Below, piece by piece: positions 19,947 to 30,141 of a stretch of DNA of 64,000 nucleotides; position 1 is the first letter of the stretch; every line of letters starts with the position of its first letter. The position numbers and the translations under genes are program-made. Under the pieces are notes generated by a model. That model worked only from the letters and a program-made list of their open reading frames with translations, was not told the origin of the DNA and did not search any database. Source of the DNA: Streptomyces misionensis (GTDB lineage Bacteria; Actinomycetota; Actinomycetes; Streptomycetales; Streptomycetaceae); NCBI RefSeq assembly GCF_900104815.1, contig NZ_FNTD01000004.1, positions 5,472,501 to 5,536,500 of the forward strand, read 5' to 3'.

Positions 19947-20945
19947 GTGACCGCACCGATCGAGACCACCGGGGCGGCAGCCGACGCGCAGCCGGAGGCT
20001 GTGCTCGCGGGAGCCGACAAGGGGCGGATCGAGGGTCGTTCCCTGGGCCAGATCGCCTGGGCCCGGTTCAAGCGGGACAAGGTCGCCGTGGCCGGCGGGG
20101 TCATCGTGATCCTGCTGATCCTCCTGGCCATCCTCTCGCGCCCCATCCAGGCACTCTTCGGCCTCGACCCCAACGCCTTCCACCAGGACCTGATCGTCCC
20201 GGACACCTCGCTGCCCAAGGGCAGTTGGGGCGGCATGAGCATGGACCACCCGCTCGGCGTGGACCCCAAGTTCGGCCGGGACATCGCCACCCGTGTCATC
20301 GAGGGCTCCTGGGTCTCCCTGGTCGTCGCCTTCGGCGCCACGATCCTGTCCAACGTGATCGGCGCGATCATGGGCGTGATCGCCGGCTACTACGGCGGCC
20401 GGGTCGACTCGATCATCAGCCGGCTGATGGACGTCTTCCTCGCCTTCCCGTTGCTGCTGTTCGCCATCGCGATCTCCGCCACCCTCCAGGGCGGCGCCTT
20501 CGGTCTGAACGGGCTGCCGCTCCACCTCGCGGTGCTCATCTTCGTGATCGGCTTCTTCAACTGGCCCTATCTGGGCCGGATCGTGCGCGGCCAGACGCTG
20601 GCCCTGCGCGAGCGCGAGTTCGTCGACGCGGCCCGCGGCATGGGTGCCAAGGGCCCGTACATCCTCTTCCGCGAGCTGCTGCCGAACCTGGTCGGCCCGA
20701 TCATCGTCTACTCGACGCTGCTCATCCCGACCAACATCCTGTTCGAGGCGTCCCTGAGCTTCCTCGGCGTCGGCATCCAGCCCCCGCAGGCCTCCTGGGG
20801 CGGCATGCTCCGCGAAGCGGTCACCTACTACCAGGTCGATCCCCAGTACATGATCGTGCCGGGCCTGGCCATCTTCATCACCGTCCTGGCGTTCAACCTG
20901 CTCGGCGACGGTCTCCGCGACGCTCTCGACCCGCGCAGCCGCTAG
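19947..20945 (+). CDS. Oligopeptide/dipeptide ABC transporter permease (OppC/DppC type)
   Basis: A 332-residue integral membrane protein. After an N-terminal cytoplasmic part with GQIAWARFKRDKVAVAGG, typical of OppC, there are about six transmembrane helices, the first at about 42-62. The EAA-type coupling loop is REREFVDAARGMGAKGPYILFRELLPN (quoted in part as FVDAARGMGAKG). The C-terminus ends with GDGLRDALDPRSR, the DppC/OppC hallmark. The GTG at 19947 has GAGGGG 9 bases upstream; an ATG at 19855 would add a poorly conserved extension. It is the first gene of the operon, ahead of the binding protein, which differs from the usual A-B-C-D-F order. Confidence 0.9.
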   Translation: MTAPIETTGAAADAQPEAVLAGADKGRIEGRSLGQIAWARFKRDKVAVAGGVIVILLILLAILSRPIQALFGLDPNAFHQDLIVPDTSLPKGSWGGMSMDHPLGVDPKFGRDIATRVIEGSWVSLVVAFGATILSNVIGAIMGVIAGYYGGRVDSIISRLMDVFLAFPLLLFAIAISATLQGGAFGLNGLPLHLAVLIFVIGFFNWPYLGRIVRGQTLALREREFVDAARGMGAKGPYILFRELLPNLVGPIIVYSTLLIPTNILFEASLSFLGVGIQPPQASWGGMLREAVTYYQVDPQYMIVPGLAIFITVLAFNLLGDGLRDALDPRSR

Positions 20946-20997
20946 GCAGCCAGAGAGCCCATCAAGTTTCCGATCAATGGAGGGGAAGCAGACCATC

Positions 20998-22746
20998 ATG
21001 CGAAGGTCAGCGCTGGCCGCGGTCGCGGCCATCGGCTCCGCAAGCTTGCTGCTCGCAGGCTGCAGCAAGGCCGATGACAACAAGGACACACCGAAGGCGG
21101 CCGGCGCCAACGCGGCGACCAAGGGAGTCGTCAACGCGTCCGACAAGAAGGGTGGCACGGTCACCTACGAGATGTCGGACGTGCCGGACTCCTTCGACCC
21201 CGGCAACACGTACTACGCGTACATGTACAACTTCAGCCGTCTCTACGCGCGTCCGCTGATGACGTTCGAGCCCGGCCCCGGTTCCAAGGGCAACACCCTG
21301 GTCCCGGACCTCGCCGCGAGCAAGGGCGTCGCCAGCGACGGCGGCAAGACCTGGACGTACAAGCTGCGCGCGGGCCTGAAGTACCAGGACGGCACGCCGA
21401 TCACCTCGAAGGACGTCAAGTACGCCGTCGAGCGGTCCAACTTCGCGCGTGACGTGCTCTCGCTCGGTCCGAACTACTTCCAGCAGTTCATGAAGGACGG
21501 CGACAAGTACAAGGGCCCCTACAAGGACAAGAGCGCCAAGGGCCTGTCCTCGATCGAGACGCCGGACGACACCACGATCGTCTTCCACCTCAACCGTGCC
21601 TTCCAGGAGTTCGACTACCTGGTCGCCACGCCGCAGACGGCTCCGGTGCCGCAGGCCAAGGACGACGGCGTCGACTACGTCAAGCACATCGTGTCCTCCG
21701 GCTCGTACCAGTTCCAGAGCTACCAGGAGGGCAAGCAGGCCGTCCTGGTCCCGAACAAGAACTGGGACCCGAAGACCGACCCGCTGCGCAAGCAGCTGCC
21801 CGCCAAGATCGTCGTCAACCTGAAGGTCAACCCGGAGACGATCGACAAGGACCTCCAGTCCGGCGACGCCACCGTCGACCTCGTGGGCACCGGCGTCCAG
21901 GCCTCCACCCAGGCGGACCTGCTCAACTCCGCCGACGGCAAGGCCAGCACGGACAACACCTACGGCGGCCGTCTGGTCTACGCGGCGATCAACACCAAGC
22001 TGAAGCCGTTCGACAACGTCGCCTGCCGCAAGGCCGTCGAGTACGCCATCGACAAGGTCTCCGTGCAGACCGCCATGGGCGGCCCGATCCGCGGTGACAT
22101 CGCCTCCACCGTGCTGCCGCCGGACATCACCGGCTACCAGAAGGCGGACGTCTACGCGACCGCCGGCAACAAGGGCGACATCGCCAAGGCCAAGGACCAG
22201 ATGAAGGCCTGCGGCCAGAAGACCATCAACACCAACATCACGGCGCGGTCCGACCGCCCGGGTGAGGTCGACGCGGCCACCGCGATCATCAACTCGCTGA
22301 AGAAGGTCGGCATCAACGCCACCCTCAAGCAGTACCCGGCGGGCAAGTACTTCACCGACTACGCGGGTGTGCCGAAGTTCACCGAGAAGCAGAACATCGG
22401 CCTGATGATGATGCAGTGGGGTGCCGACTGGCCCTCCGGCTACGGCTTCCTGCAGCAGATCCTGAACAGCAAGGCGATCAGCCAGTCCGGCAACACCAAC
22501 CTGTCGCAGTACTCGAACAAGAAGGTCGACGGCCTGCTCGCGCAGGCGATCGCCGAGCCGGACACGGCCAAGCGCAACGCCCTGTACGCGCAGATCGACA
22601 AGCAGACGATGGACGACGCCGCGCTGGTCCCGCTGACCTACTTCAAGGTTCTGCTGTACCGCTCGCCGTACGCCACCAACGTGGTCTCCACGGCCGCCTT
22701 CAGCGGTCAGTACGACTACCTCAACCTCGGCACCACGAAGAAGTAG
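20998..22746 (+). CDS. Oligopeptide ABC transporter substrate-binding lipoprotein
   Basis: A 582-residue family 5 extracellular solute-binding protein. The lipobox is LLLAGC with Cys22, so it is anchored on the outer membrane face. VTYEMSDVPDSFDPGNTY starts the mature fold; TWTYKLRAGLKYQDGTPITSKDV is the classic SBP_5 segment (quoted here only as FKLR-type: YKLRAGLKYQDGTPI). The ATG at 20998 has GGAGGGGAAG about 8-10 bases upstream. It should bind peptides for the permeases and ATPases around it. A 13-bp hairpin directly after the gene probably stabilises its mRNA segment. Confidence 0.93.
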   Translation: MRRSALAAVAAIGSASLLLAGCSKADDNKDTPKAAGANAATKGVVNASDKKGGTVTYEMSDVPDSFDPGNTYYAYMYNFSRLYARPLMTFEPGPGSKGNTLVPDLAASKGVASDGGKTWTYKLRAGLKYQDGTPITSKDVKYAVERSNFARDVLSLGPNYFQQFMKDGDKYKGPYKDKSAKGLSSIETPDDTTIVFHLNRAFQEFDYLVATPQTAPVPQAKDDGVDYVKHIVSSGSYQFQSYQEGKQAVLVPNKNWDPKTDPLRKQLPAKIVVNLKVNPETIDKDLQSGDATVDLVGTGVQASTQADLLNSADGKASTDNTYGGRLVYAAINTKLKPFDNVACRKAVEYAIDKVSVQTAMGGPIRGDIASTVLPPDITGYQKADVYATAGNKGDIAKAKDQMKACGQKTINTNITARSDRPGEVDAATAIINSLKKVGINATLKQYPAGKYFTDYAGVPKFTEKQNIGLMMMQWGADWPSGYGFLQQILNSKAISQSGNTNLSQYSNKKVDGLLAQAIAEPDTAKRNALYAQIDKQTMDDAALVPLTYFKVLLYRSPYATNVVSTAAFSGQYDYLNLGTTKK

Positions 22747-22772
22747 CAGCCCCGGAAGGCAGGTGAAGGCAT

Positions 22773-22806
22773 TGGTGCCCGCGGGTTTCGCGGCCCGCGG
22801 GCACCA
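22773..22806 (+). other. 13-bp intercistronic hairpin after the binding-protein gene
   Basis: TGGTGCCCGCGGG (22773-22785) and its perfect complement (22794-22806) form a stem with an 8-base loop, 12 bases before the permease start. Such hairpins after binding-protein genes act as partial terminators or 3' stabilisers that make the binding protein more abundant than the membrane parts. Confidence 0.7.
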
Positions 22807-22818
22807 GCGCCGGTCCCC

Positions 22819-23826
22819 GTGATCTCGTACATCCTCCGCCGGACGTTCGCGGCAGTGATCCTGCTGCTGGTCGTCACCGCGGTCACCTTCGCCATCTTCT
22901 TCCTGCTGCCACGGCTCGTCGGCCAGACAGCGGACCAACTGGCGCAGCAGTACATCGGAAAGAGCCCGTCGAAGGCGGACATCGCCGCGGTCAAGCACAA
23001 CCTCGGTCTGGACCAGCCCGTCTACGTCCAGTACTGGCACTTCATCAAGGGGATCGTGGTCGGCACCGACTACAACCTCGGCCCCAAGACGGTGCACTGC
23101 GACGTTCCCTGCTTCGGCTACTCCTTCAAGGATCACGTCGCGGTCTGGTCGCAGCTCACCTCGCGCATCCCGATCACCCTCTCGCTTGCCGCGGGTGCCG
23201 CCGTGCTGTGGCTGCTCTCCGGTGTCGCGGTCGGTGTCGTCTCCGCGCTCAAGCCGCGCTCGCTGTTCGACCGCACCTTCATGGGCGTCGCCCTCGCCGG
23301 CGTCTCGCTCCCGATGTTCTTCACGGGCAACCTGGCGATCCTGCTCTTCACCTACAAGTGGCCGATCTTCGGCCGCACCTACGTCCCGTTCACCGAGAAC
23401 CCGGCGCAGTGGGCCAACACCTTGTTCCCCGCCTGGTGTTCGCTCGCCCTGCTGTACTCCGCGATCTACGCCCGGCTCACCCGCTCGGGCATGCTGGAGA
23501 CGATGAACGAGGACTTCATCCGCACGGCCCGCTCCAAGGGCCTGCCCGAGAGCACCGTCGTCGTCCGGCACGGTCTGCGGGCCGCCCTCACCCCGATCAT
23601 CACCGTCTTCGGCATGGACGTCGGCCTGCTGCTCGGCGGTGCGGTGATCACCGAGTCCGTGTTCTCGCTGCCCGGTGTCGGCCAGTACGCGGTCCAGGGC
23701 ATCACCGACAACGACCTGCCGAAGATCCTCGGCGTGACCCTGCTCGCCGCAGCCTTCGTCGTCATCGCAAATCTCCTGGTGGACGTGCTCTACGCCGCCG
23801 CCGACCCGCGGGTGAGGCTCTCGTGA
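22819..23826 (+). CDS. Oligopeptide/dipeptide ABC transporter permease (OppB/DppB type)
   Basis: A 335-residue membrane protein. It begins with a transmembrane helix (MISYILRRTFAAVILLLVVT), then the large outside loop with KHNLGLDQPVYVQYWHF typical of OppB. Five further helices follow, with the coupling loop EDFIRTARSKGLPESTVVVRH near residues 230-250. It ends [18 protein letters not shown], the DppB C-terminal signature. The GTG at 22819 lacks a strong ribosome binding site and sits 12 bases after the hairpin. Its stop overlaps the next start by four bases (GTGA). Confidence 0.93.
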   Translation: MISYILRRTFAAVILLLVVTAVTFAIFFLLPRLVGQTADQLAQQYIGKSPSKADIAAVKHNLGLDQPVYVQYWHFIKGIVVGTDYNLGPKTVHCDVPCFGYSFKDHVAVWSQLTSRIPITLSLAAGAAVLWLLSGVAVGVVSALKPRSLFDRTFMGVALAGVSLPMFFTGNLAILLFTYKWPIFGRTYVPFTENPAQWANTLFPAWCSLALLYSAIYARLTRSGMLETMNEDFIRTARSKGLPESTVVVRHGLRAALTPIITVFGMDVGLLLGGAVITESVFSLPGVGQYAVQGITDNDLPKILGVTLLAAAFVVIANLLVDVLYAAADPRVRLS

Positions 23827-24904
23827 CCGAACTCTCCAAGACCACCAAGGACGAGACCGCCGGCGACAAGGCGCCCTCGGCCTTCCTTGAGGTCCGCGAC
23901 CTCAAGGTGCACTTCCCGACCGACGACGGCGTCGTCAAGTCCGTCGACGGGCTCTCCTTCTCGCTGGAGAAGGGCAAGACCCTCGCCATCGTCGGCGAGT
24001 CCGGCTCCGGCAAGTCCGTCACCTCGCTCGCCGTCATGGGCCTGCACCGGCTCGGCGCGCGCGGCAAGAACGTGCGGATGTCCGGCGAGATCTGGCTGAA
24101 CGGCAAGGAGCTGGTCGGCGCCTCCCCGGACGAGGTGCGCAAGCTGCGCGGCCGCGAGATGGCGATGATCTTCCAGGACCCGCTGTCGGCGATGCACCCG
24201 TACTACAAGGTCGGCGACCAGATCGTCGAGGCCTACCGGGTGCACCACAAGGTCAGCAAGAAGGTCGCCCGGGCGCGCGCCATCGAGATGCTCGATCGCG
24301 TCGGCATCCCCGAGCCGGCCAAGCGCGTCGACGGGTACCCGCACGAGTTCTCCGGCGGTATGCGCCAGCGCGCCATGATCGCCATGGCGCTGGTGAACAA
24401 CCCCGAACTGCTCATCGCGGACGAGCCCACCACCGCCCTCGACGTCACCGTCCAGGCGCAGATCCTCGACCTGATCCGGGACCTCCAGAAGGAGTTCGGG
24501 TCCGCGGTCGTCATGATCACCCACGACCTCGGCGTGGTCGCCGAGATCGCCGACGACGTCCTCGTGATGTACGGCGGCCGGTGCGTGGAGCGCGGCCCGG
24601 CCGCGCAGGTCTTCGAGAAGCCGCAGCACCCCTACACCTGGGGCCTGCTCGGCTCGATGCCCCGCATCGACCGCGAGACCTCCGAACGGCTCATCCCCGT
24701 CAAGGGCCAGCCGCCGAGCCTCATCAACGTCCCCTCGGGCTGTGCCTTCAACCCGCGCTGCCCGTACGCGGACATCCCCGAGGGGAACGTCAGCCGCACG
24801 GTGCGCCCCGAGCTGGAACTGGTCGGCGCCGGACACTGGTCCGCCTGCCACCTGTCGGCCGAGGACCGTGAGCGGATCTGGACCGAAGAGATTGCGCCGA
24901 AGCT

Positions 24905-24908
<4 letters not shown>
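23823..24908 (+). CDS. Oligopeptide ABC transporter ATP-binding protein (OppD/DppD type)
   Basis: A 361-residue ATPase that drives peptide uptake. Walker A is GESGSGKS (about 58-65), the signature [15 protein letters not shown], and Walker [13 protein letters not shown]. The C-terminal oligopeptide-transporter extension contains [13 protein letters not shown] with the conserved Cys residues. It overlaps the permease gene by four bases and the next ATPase gene by four bases (GTGA), so translation is coupled through the set. Confidence 0.95.
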
Positions 24909-26575
<1,667 letters not shown>

Positions 26576-26613
26576 CCCAGAACCTCCACGCAAGGGCATG
26601 TACATGCCTGGAC

Positions 26614-26688
26614 GGGAGAGTGCAGAGTCGTCCGTGCCCGACATCTGGTCGGTACACGCTCGAAAGGGACGACTCATGGCACTCTCCC
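26614..26688 (+). promoter_or_regulatory. Long inverted repeat enclosing the start codon of the M1 peptidase gene
   Basis: Left arm GGGAGAGTGC (26614-26623) pairs with GCACTCTCCC (26679-26688), and GAGTCGTCC (26625-26633) pairs with GGACGACTC (26667-26675): 19 bp of pairing. The ATG (26676-26678) is in the internal bulge opposite a single A. The loop contains a further CCGAC/GTCGG stem and most of the Shine-Dalgarno AAAGGG. It could be a translation-control hairpin, the terminator of the upstream transporter operon, or both. Confidence 0.75.
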
Positions 26689-28067
26689 GTTCGGCACGTG
26701 CAGGGGCCGTCGCCACCGCGGCGGTCTCCTTCCTCCTGATCGGCGCGGCCCCCGCCCCCACCCCGGGCGCTCCCGGCATCGGCGACCCCTACTTCCCGAA
26801 CCTGGGCAACGGCGGCTTCGACGCCCTGCACTACGACCTCGACATCGCCTACGCCCCCGATACCGGCCGCCTGGACGGCCGTACGACCCTCACCGCCCGC
26901 GCCACCGAGGCCCTCTCCTCCTTCGACCTGGACCTCCAGCAGCTGGAGATCACCAAGATCCAGGTGAACGGCAGACGGGCCGCGTTCAGCCGGGACGGCG
27001 ACGAGGTCACCGTCACCCCGCGCGGCGCGCTGGCCAAGGGCCGGCGCTTCACCGTGACCGTCACCTACGGCGGCGTACCCCAGCCCCTCAGCGGCCCCAT
27101 CGTCTTCGGCTCCGAGTACGGCTGGATGAAGACCGCCGACGGAGTCTTCGTCGCCTGCGAGCCCAACGCCGCCTCCACCTGGTTCCCGTCCAGCGACCAC
27201 CCGTCCGACAAGGCCACCTACGACATCCGGATCAAGGCGCCCGAGGGCCTGACCGGCGTCTCCAACGGCGTGCTGGTCTCGACCCGCGACAAGGGCGGCT
27301 CGACGTACACCCACTGGCGCGAGTCGAGGCCGATGGCGACGTATCTGGCCACCGCCACCATCGGCAGGTTCGACGTGCGCACCGGCCGCACCCCCGGCGG
27401 CACCCCGGTCTACGTCGCCATCGACCCGGTGCTGAAGAACGGCAACGGCGTCGACGTGTACGCGGTCACCGCCGAGGCCACCGACTACTGGTCGAAGCTC
27501 TTCGGGCCGTACCCGTTCGAGGAGACCGGCGCCATCGTGGACGACATGCCCGAGGCCGGGTTCTCGCTGGAGGTGCAGTCCAAGCCCGCGTACTCGGCCG
27601 TGCGCGGCGAGGGGACCATCGTGCACGAGCTGGCCCACCAGTGGTTCGGCGACTCGGTGAGCGTGGCGCGGTGGAAGGACATCTGGCTCAACGAGGGCTT
27701 CGCCACCTACGCCCAGTGGCTGTGGTCCGAGCACCGGGGCACCCGCTCGGCGCACGACTCCTTCCTCGCCGAGTACAACGCCACGCCCGCCGGCTCCTCC
27801 TTCTGGCGGACCAAGGTCGCCGACCCGCAGCGGGACACCATGTTCGCGTCGGCCGTCTACGACCGCGGCGCCATGACGCTCCAGGTGCTCCGCGAGCGGA
27901 TCGGCGACAAGGCGTTCTTCGAACTGCTGCCGGCCTGGACGAAGCTCCACCGGTACGGCAACGCGGACACCGCCGACTTCATCCGCCTCGCCGAGCGCGT
28001 CAGCGGGCAGCAGCTCGACGACCTGTTCGACACCTGGCTGTTCACCACAGGTAAACCTGCCCTGTGA
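26676..28067 (+). CDS. Secreted M1-family zinc metallopeptidase (aminopeptidase N-like)
   Basis: A 463-residue enzyme. A Sec signal peptide (residues 1 to about 25, SARAGAVATAAVSFLLIGAAPA) is followed by the beta-sheet N-domain and the catalytic domain. The zinc site is HELAHQWFG, and the third ligand Glu lies 18 residues later in WLNEGFATY. The usual GAMEN exopeptidase motif is not evident; EAGFSLEVQ occupies that place. It lacks the large C-terminal domain of cytoplasmic aminopeptidase N and matches the short secreted actinobacterial type. AAAGGG lies 7 bases before the ATG, but both are in the inverted repeat. It follows the peptide transporter and may supply it with peptides. Confidence 0.9.
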   Translation: MALSRSARAGAVATAAVSFLLIGAAPAPTPGAPGIGDPYFPNLGNGGFDALHYDLDIAYAPDTGRLDGRTTLTARATEALSSFDLDLQQLEITKIQVNGRRAAFSRDGDEVTVTPRGALAKGRRFTVTVTYGGVPQPLSGPIVFGSEYGWMKTADGVFVACEPNAASTWFPSSDHPSDKATYDIRIKAPEGLTGVSNGVLVSTRDKGGSTYTHWRESRPMATYLATATIGRFDVRTGRTPGGTPVYVAIDPVLKNGNGVDVYAVTAEATDYWSKLFGPYPFEETGAIVDDMPEAGFSLEVQSKPAYSAVRGEGTIVHELAHQWFGDSVSVARWKDIWLNEGFATYAQWLWSEHRGTRSAHDSFLAEYNATPAGSSFWRTKVADPQRDTMFASAVYDRGAMTLQVLRERIGDKAFFELLPAWTKLHRYGNADTADFIRLAERVSGQQLDDLFDTWLFTTGKPAL

Positions 28068-28114
28068 GCCTGGCTTTGTAAGGTTCAGGCCGGGCGACAG
28101 GTGAGAATGTCAGG

Positions 28115-28774
28115 GTGCAGCTCCAACAGTTCTTCAGCCCCTCCGTCCAGCACACGCTTGACGTGATCGGCATCTTCGTCTTCGCGATCTCCGGCGCCCT
28201 GCTGGCCGTCCGGAAGAACTTCGACGTCTTCGGCATCGCCGTCCTCGCCGAGGTCACCGCGCTGGGCGGGGGGCTCTTCCGGGACCTGGTCATCGGGGCC
28301 GTGCCCCCGGCGGCCTTCACGGACCTCGGGTACTTCGTCACCCCGCTGCTCGCCACGCTCGTCGTCTTCTTCCTGCACCCGCACGTGGAGCGGATCCAGA
28401 CGGCGGTCCTGGTCTTCGACGCGGCCGGCCTCGGCCTGTTCTGCGTCAGCGGTACGACGAAGGCGTACGGCTACGGCCTCGGCCTGACCGCGTCGGCGAC
28501 CCTGGGCCTCGCCACCGCGGTCGGCGGCGGTGTGCTGCGCGACGTCCTCGCCAACGAGGTCCCCTCGCTGCTGCGCTGGGACCGCGACCTGTACGCGGTC
28601 CCGGCGATGGTCGGCGCGGGCATGGTGGTGCTGTGCATCCGCTACGACGCGCTGACCCCCCTCACCAGTGGGCTCGCGGCCGTCACGGCCTTTGTGCTGC
28701 GCCTGCTCGCGATGCGGTACCACTGGCGAGCGCCGCGCGCGTGGAACCGCCGGTCGACGGTGACCGAGGAGTAG
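28115..28774 (+). CDS. TRIC-type (UPF0126) membrane protein
   Basis: A 219-residue protein of seven predicted transmembrane helices formed by two repeats of three. Each repeat has the family motif: EVTALGGGLFRDLVIG (about 46-61) and ATAVGGGVLRDVLANEVP (about 130-147). The family includes the YadS/YicG-like proteins and prokaryotic TRIC potassium channels; whether this one conducts ions is not shown by sequence. The GTG at 28115 has CAGGGTG close upstream. The last 92 bases overlap the convergent esterase gene. Confidence 0.85.
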   Translation: MQLQQFFSPSVQHTLDVIGIFVFAISGALLAVRKNFDVFGIAVLAEVTALGGGLFRDLVIGAVPPAAFTDLGYFVTPLLATLVVFFLHPHVERIQTAVLVFDAAGLGLFCVSGTTKAYGYGLGLTASATLGLATAVGGGVLRDVLANEVPSLLRWDRDLYAVPAMVGAGMVVLCIRYDALTPLTSGLAAVTAFVLRLLAMRYHWRAPRAWNRRSTVTEE

Positions 28775-30011
28775 TCCCGGCCGGTCCCGCGGCGCTGCCG
28801 GTGGTGCCGGCCGTGCCGGTGGGGGAGCCGGCCTTCCCGTGGGCCGACCCCGCGCGGCCGGTCAGCGAGTGGTCCGTGCCCCGGGCGTGGCTCTGGCCCA
28901 TCTGGAGCGTCAGCCAGCGGAACACCGTGGGGACCTGCGGCCGCCACAGCGCCATGGTGTGACCGCCCGCGCTGTGCGGCAGGAAGACCACGTGCACGGT
29001 GGTCGGCGCCTTGGCGACCGACTCCAGCGCCATGCCCGCCTCGTAGCCGTCGCCGGACTCGCCGGAGGCGTAGAGGGCGACGGGCGGCGGCACGGCCGCC
29101 TTCTTCAGCAGCAGGAACGGGTTGTTCTCGGCGCGCAGCGCGGGGGTCTGCGCGGCCAGCGAGTTGCGCTCGCCGATCGGGTCGTTGTAGCCGGACATGC
29201 TCACCGCGGCCCGGTACCGCTCGGGGTGCGCCACGGCCAGCTTGACCGCGCAGTGCGCGCCCGCCGAGTAGCCGGCCACGGCCCAGCCCTGCGGCGCCGG
29301 CTGGGCGCGGAAGTTGTCCATGACCATCTTCGGCACGTCGATGCTGAGCCAGGTGTCGGCGTTGACCTGCCCCGGGATGTTGGCGCAGCCGGTGTCCACG
29401 CCGGCCAGCAGGTTGGTGCGCGGGGCGACCAGGATGAAGGGCGCCACCTGGCCGCTGCGCATCAGCGGCAGCAGCTGCTCGTGGGTCTTCATCGAGCCGA
29501 ACCATGCCTTCGCCGAGCCGGGATATCCGGGCAGCAGCTCGACCACCGGGAACTTCTTGTCGCGGTAGGCCGGCTCGTCGTACTGCGGCGGCAGCCAGAC
29601 GTAGACCTCGGCGTTCACCCCGGAGACACGGCCCTTGAGCTGGGTGACGCGCACCCCGCCGGCCGCGTGCATGCCGGGCCCGGAGGCCGCCGTGAAGGTC
29701 TGCTTGACCTTGGGCAACCGTTTCACCGCTATGCCGCCGGTGCCGTCGCGGCCGAGGTCGGCGGCCTGCTGGACGTGGTTGCCGGTCCCGAAGAGGTCGG
29801 CCCAGTTGTCGTACAGGTTGTTCTGGTTGTTCACCAGCACGAAGACCAGCGTGACGGCCGTGCCCTGGGCGAACAGCAGCATCAGCACCCGGGTCGCGAC
29901 GCGCAGGGGCCGGGGCCCGCGGGTGCGCGACCAGAGCAGAAGCGGCAGTATGAGGGCGACCACCGCCAGCACGACGGTCGTGTAGAGGAACGGAGTCCCG
30001 GTGAGGCTCAT
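28683..30011 (-). CDS. Membrane-anchored esterase (esterase D/antigen 85-like alpha/beta hydrolase)
   Basis: A 442-residue protein. The N-terminus has two transmembrane helices (about 8-28 and 42-63). The catalytic alpha/beta hydrolase domain follows (about 120-380): YVWLPPQY and VVELLPGYPGS start it, the nucleophile Ser is in AGYSAGAHCA, and the His lies in LPHSAGGHTMALW. The fold resembles mycobacterial antigen 85-type esterases. The C-terminal 60 residues are Gly/Ser/Thr/Ala-rich without fold and are encoded partly opposite the TRIC gene. The ATG at 30011 has GGGGA 3-4 bases upstream, closer than usual; a GTG at 30062 adds 17 residues without a better site. Confidence 0.85.
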   Translation of the reverse strand: MSLTGTPFLYTTVVLAVVALILPLLLWSRTRGPRPLRVATRVLMLLFAQGTAVTLVFVLVNNQNNLYDNWADLFGTGNHVQQAADLGRDGTGGIAVKRLPKVKQTFTAASGPGMHAAGGVRVTQLKGRVSGVNAEVYVWLPPQYDEPAYRDKKFPVVELLPGYPGSAKAWFGSMKTHEQLLPLMRSGQVAPFILVAPRTNLLAGVDTGCANIPGQVNADTWLSIDVPKMVMDNFRAQPAPQGWAVAGYSAGAHCAVKLAVAHPERYRAAVSMSGYNDPIGERNSLAAQTPALRAENNPFLLLKKAAVPPPVALYASGESGDGYEAGMALESVAKAPTTVHVVFLPHSAGGHTMALWRPQVPTVFRWLTLQMGQSHARGTDHSLTGRAGSAHGKAGSPTGTAGTTGSAAGPAGTTPRSPSTGGSTRAALASGTASRAGAAQRP

Positions 30012-30141
30012 GTCCCCATAGAGGGAAAACAGGGGCCCGGGGTTACGGACGTGTCCGGACACTTACCGAGATATTGCCGGAACCTCACTCGGGAGCCTGA
30101 AAAGCTACCGCTTAGTAATTGCTTGTTGTACCGTTCAGGCC

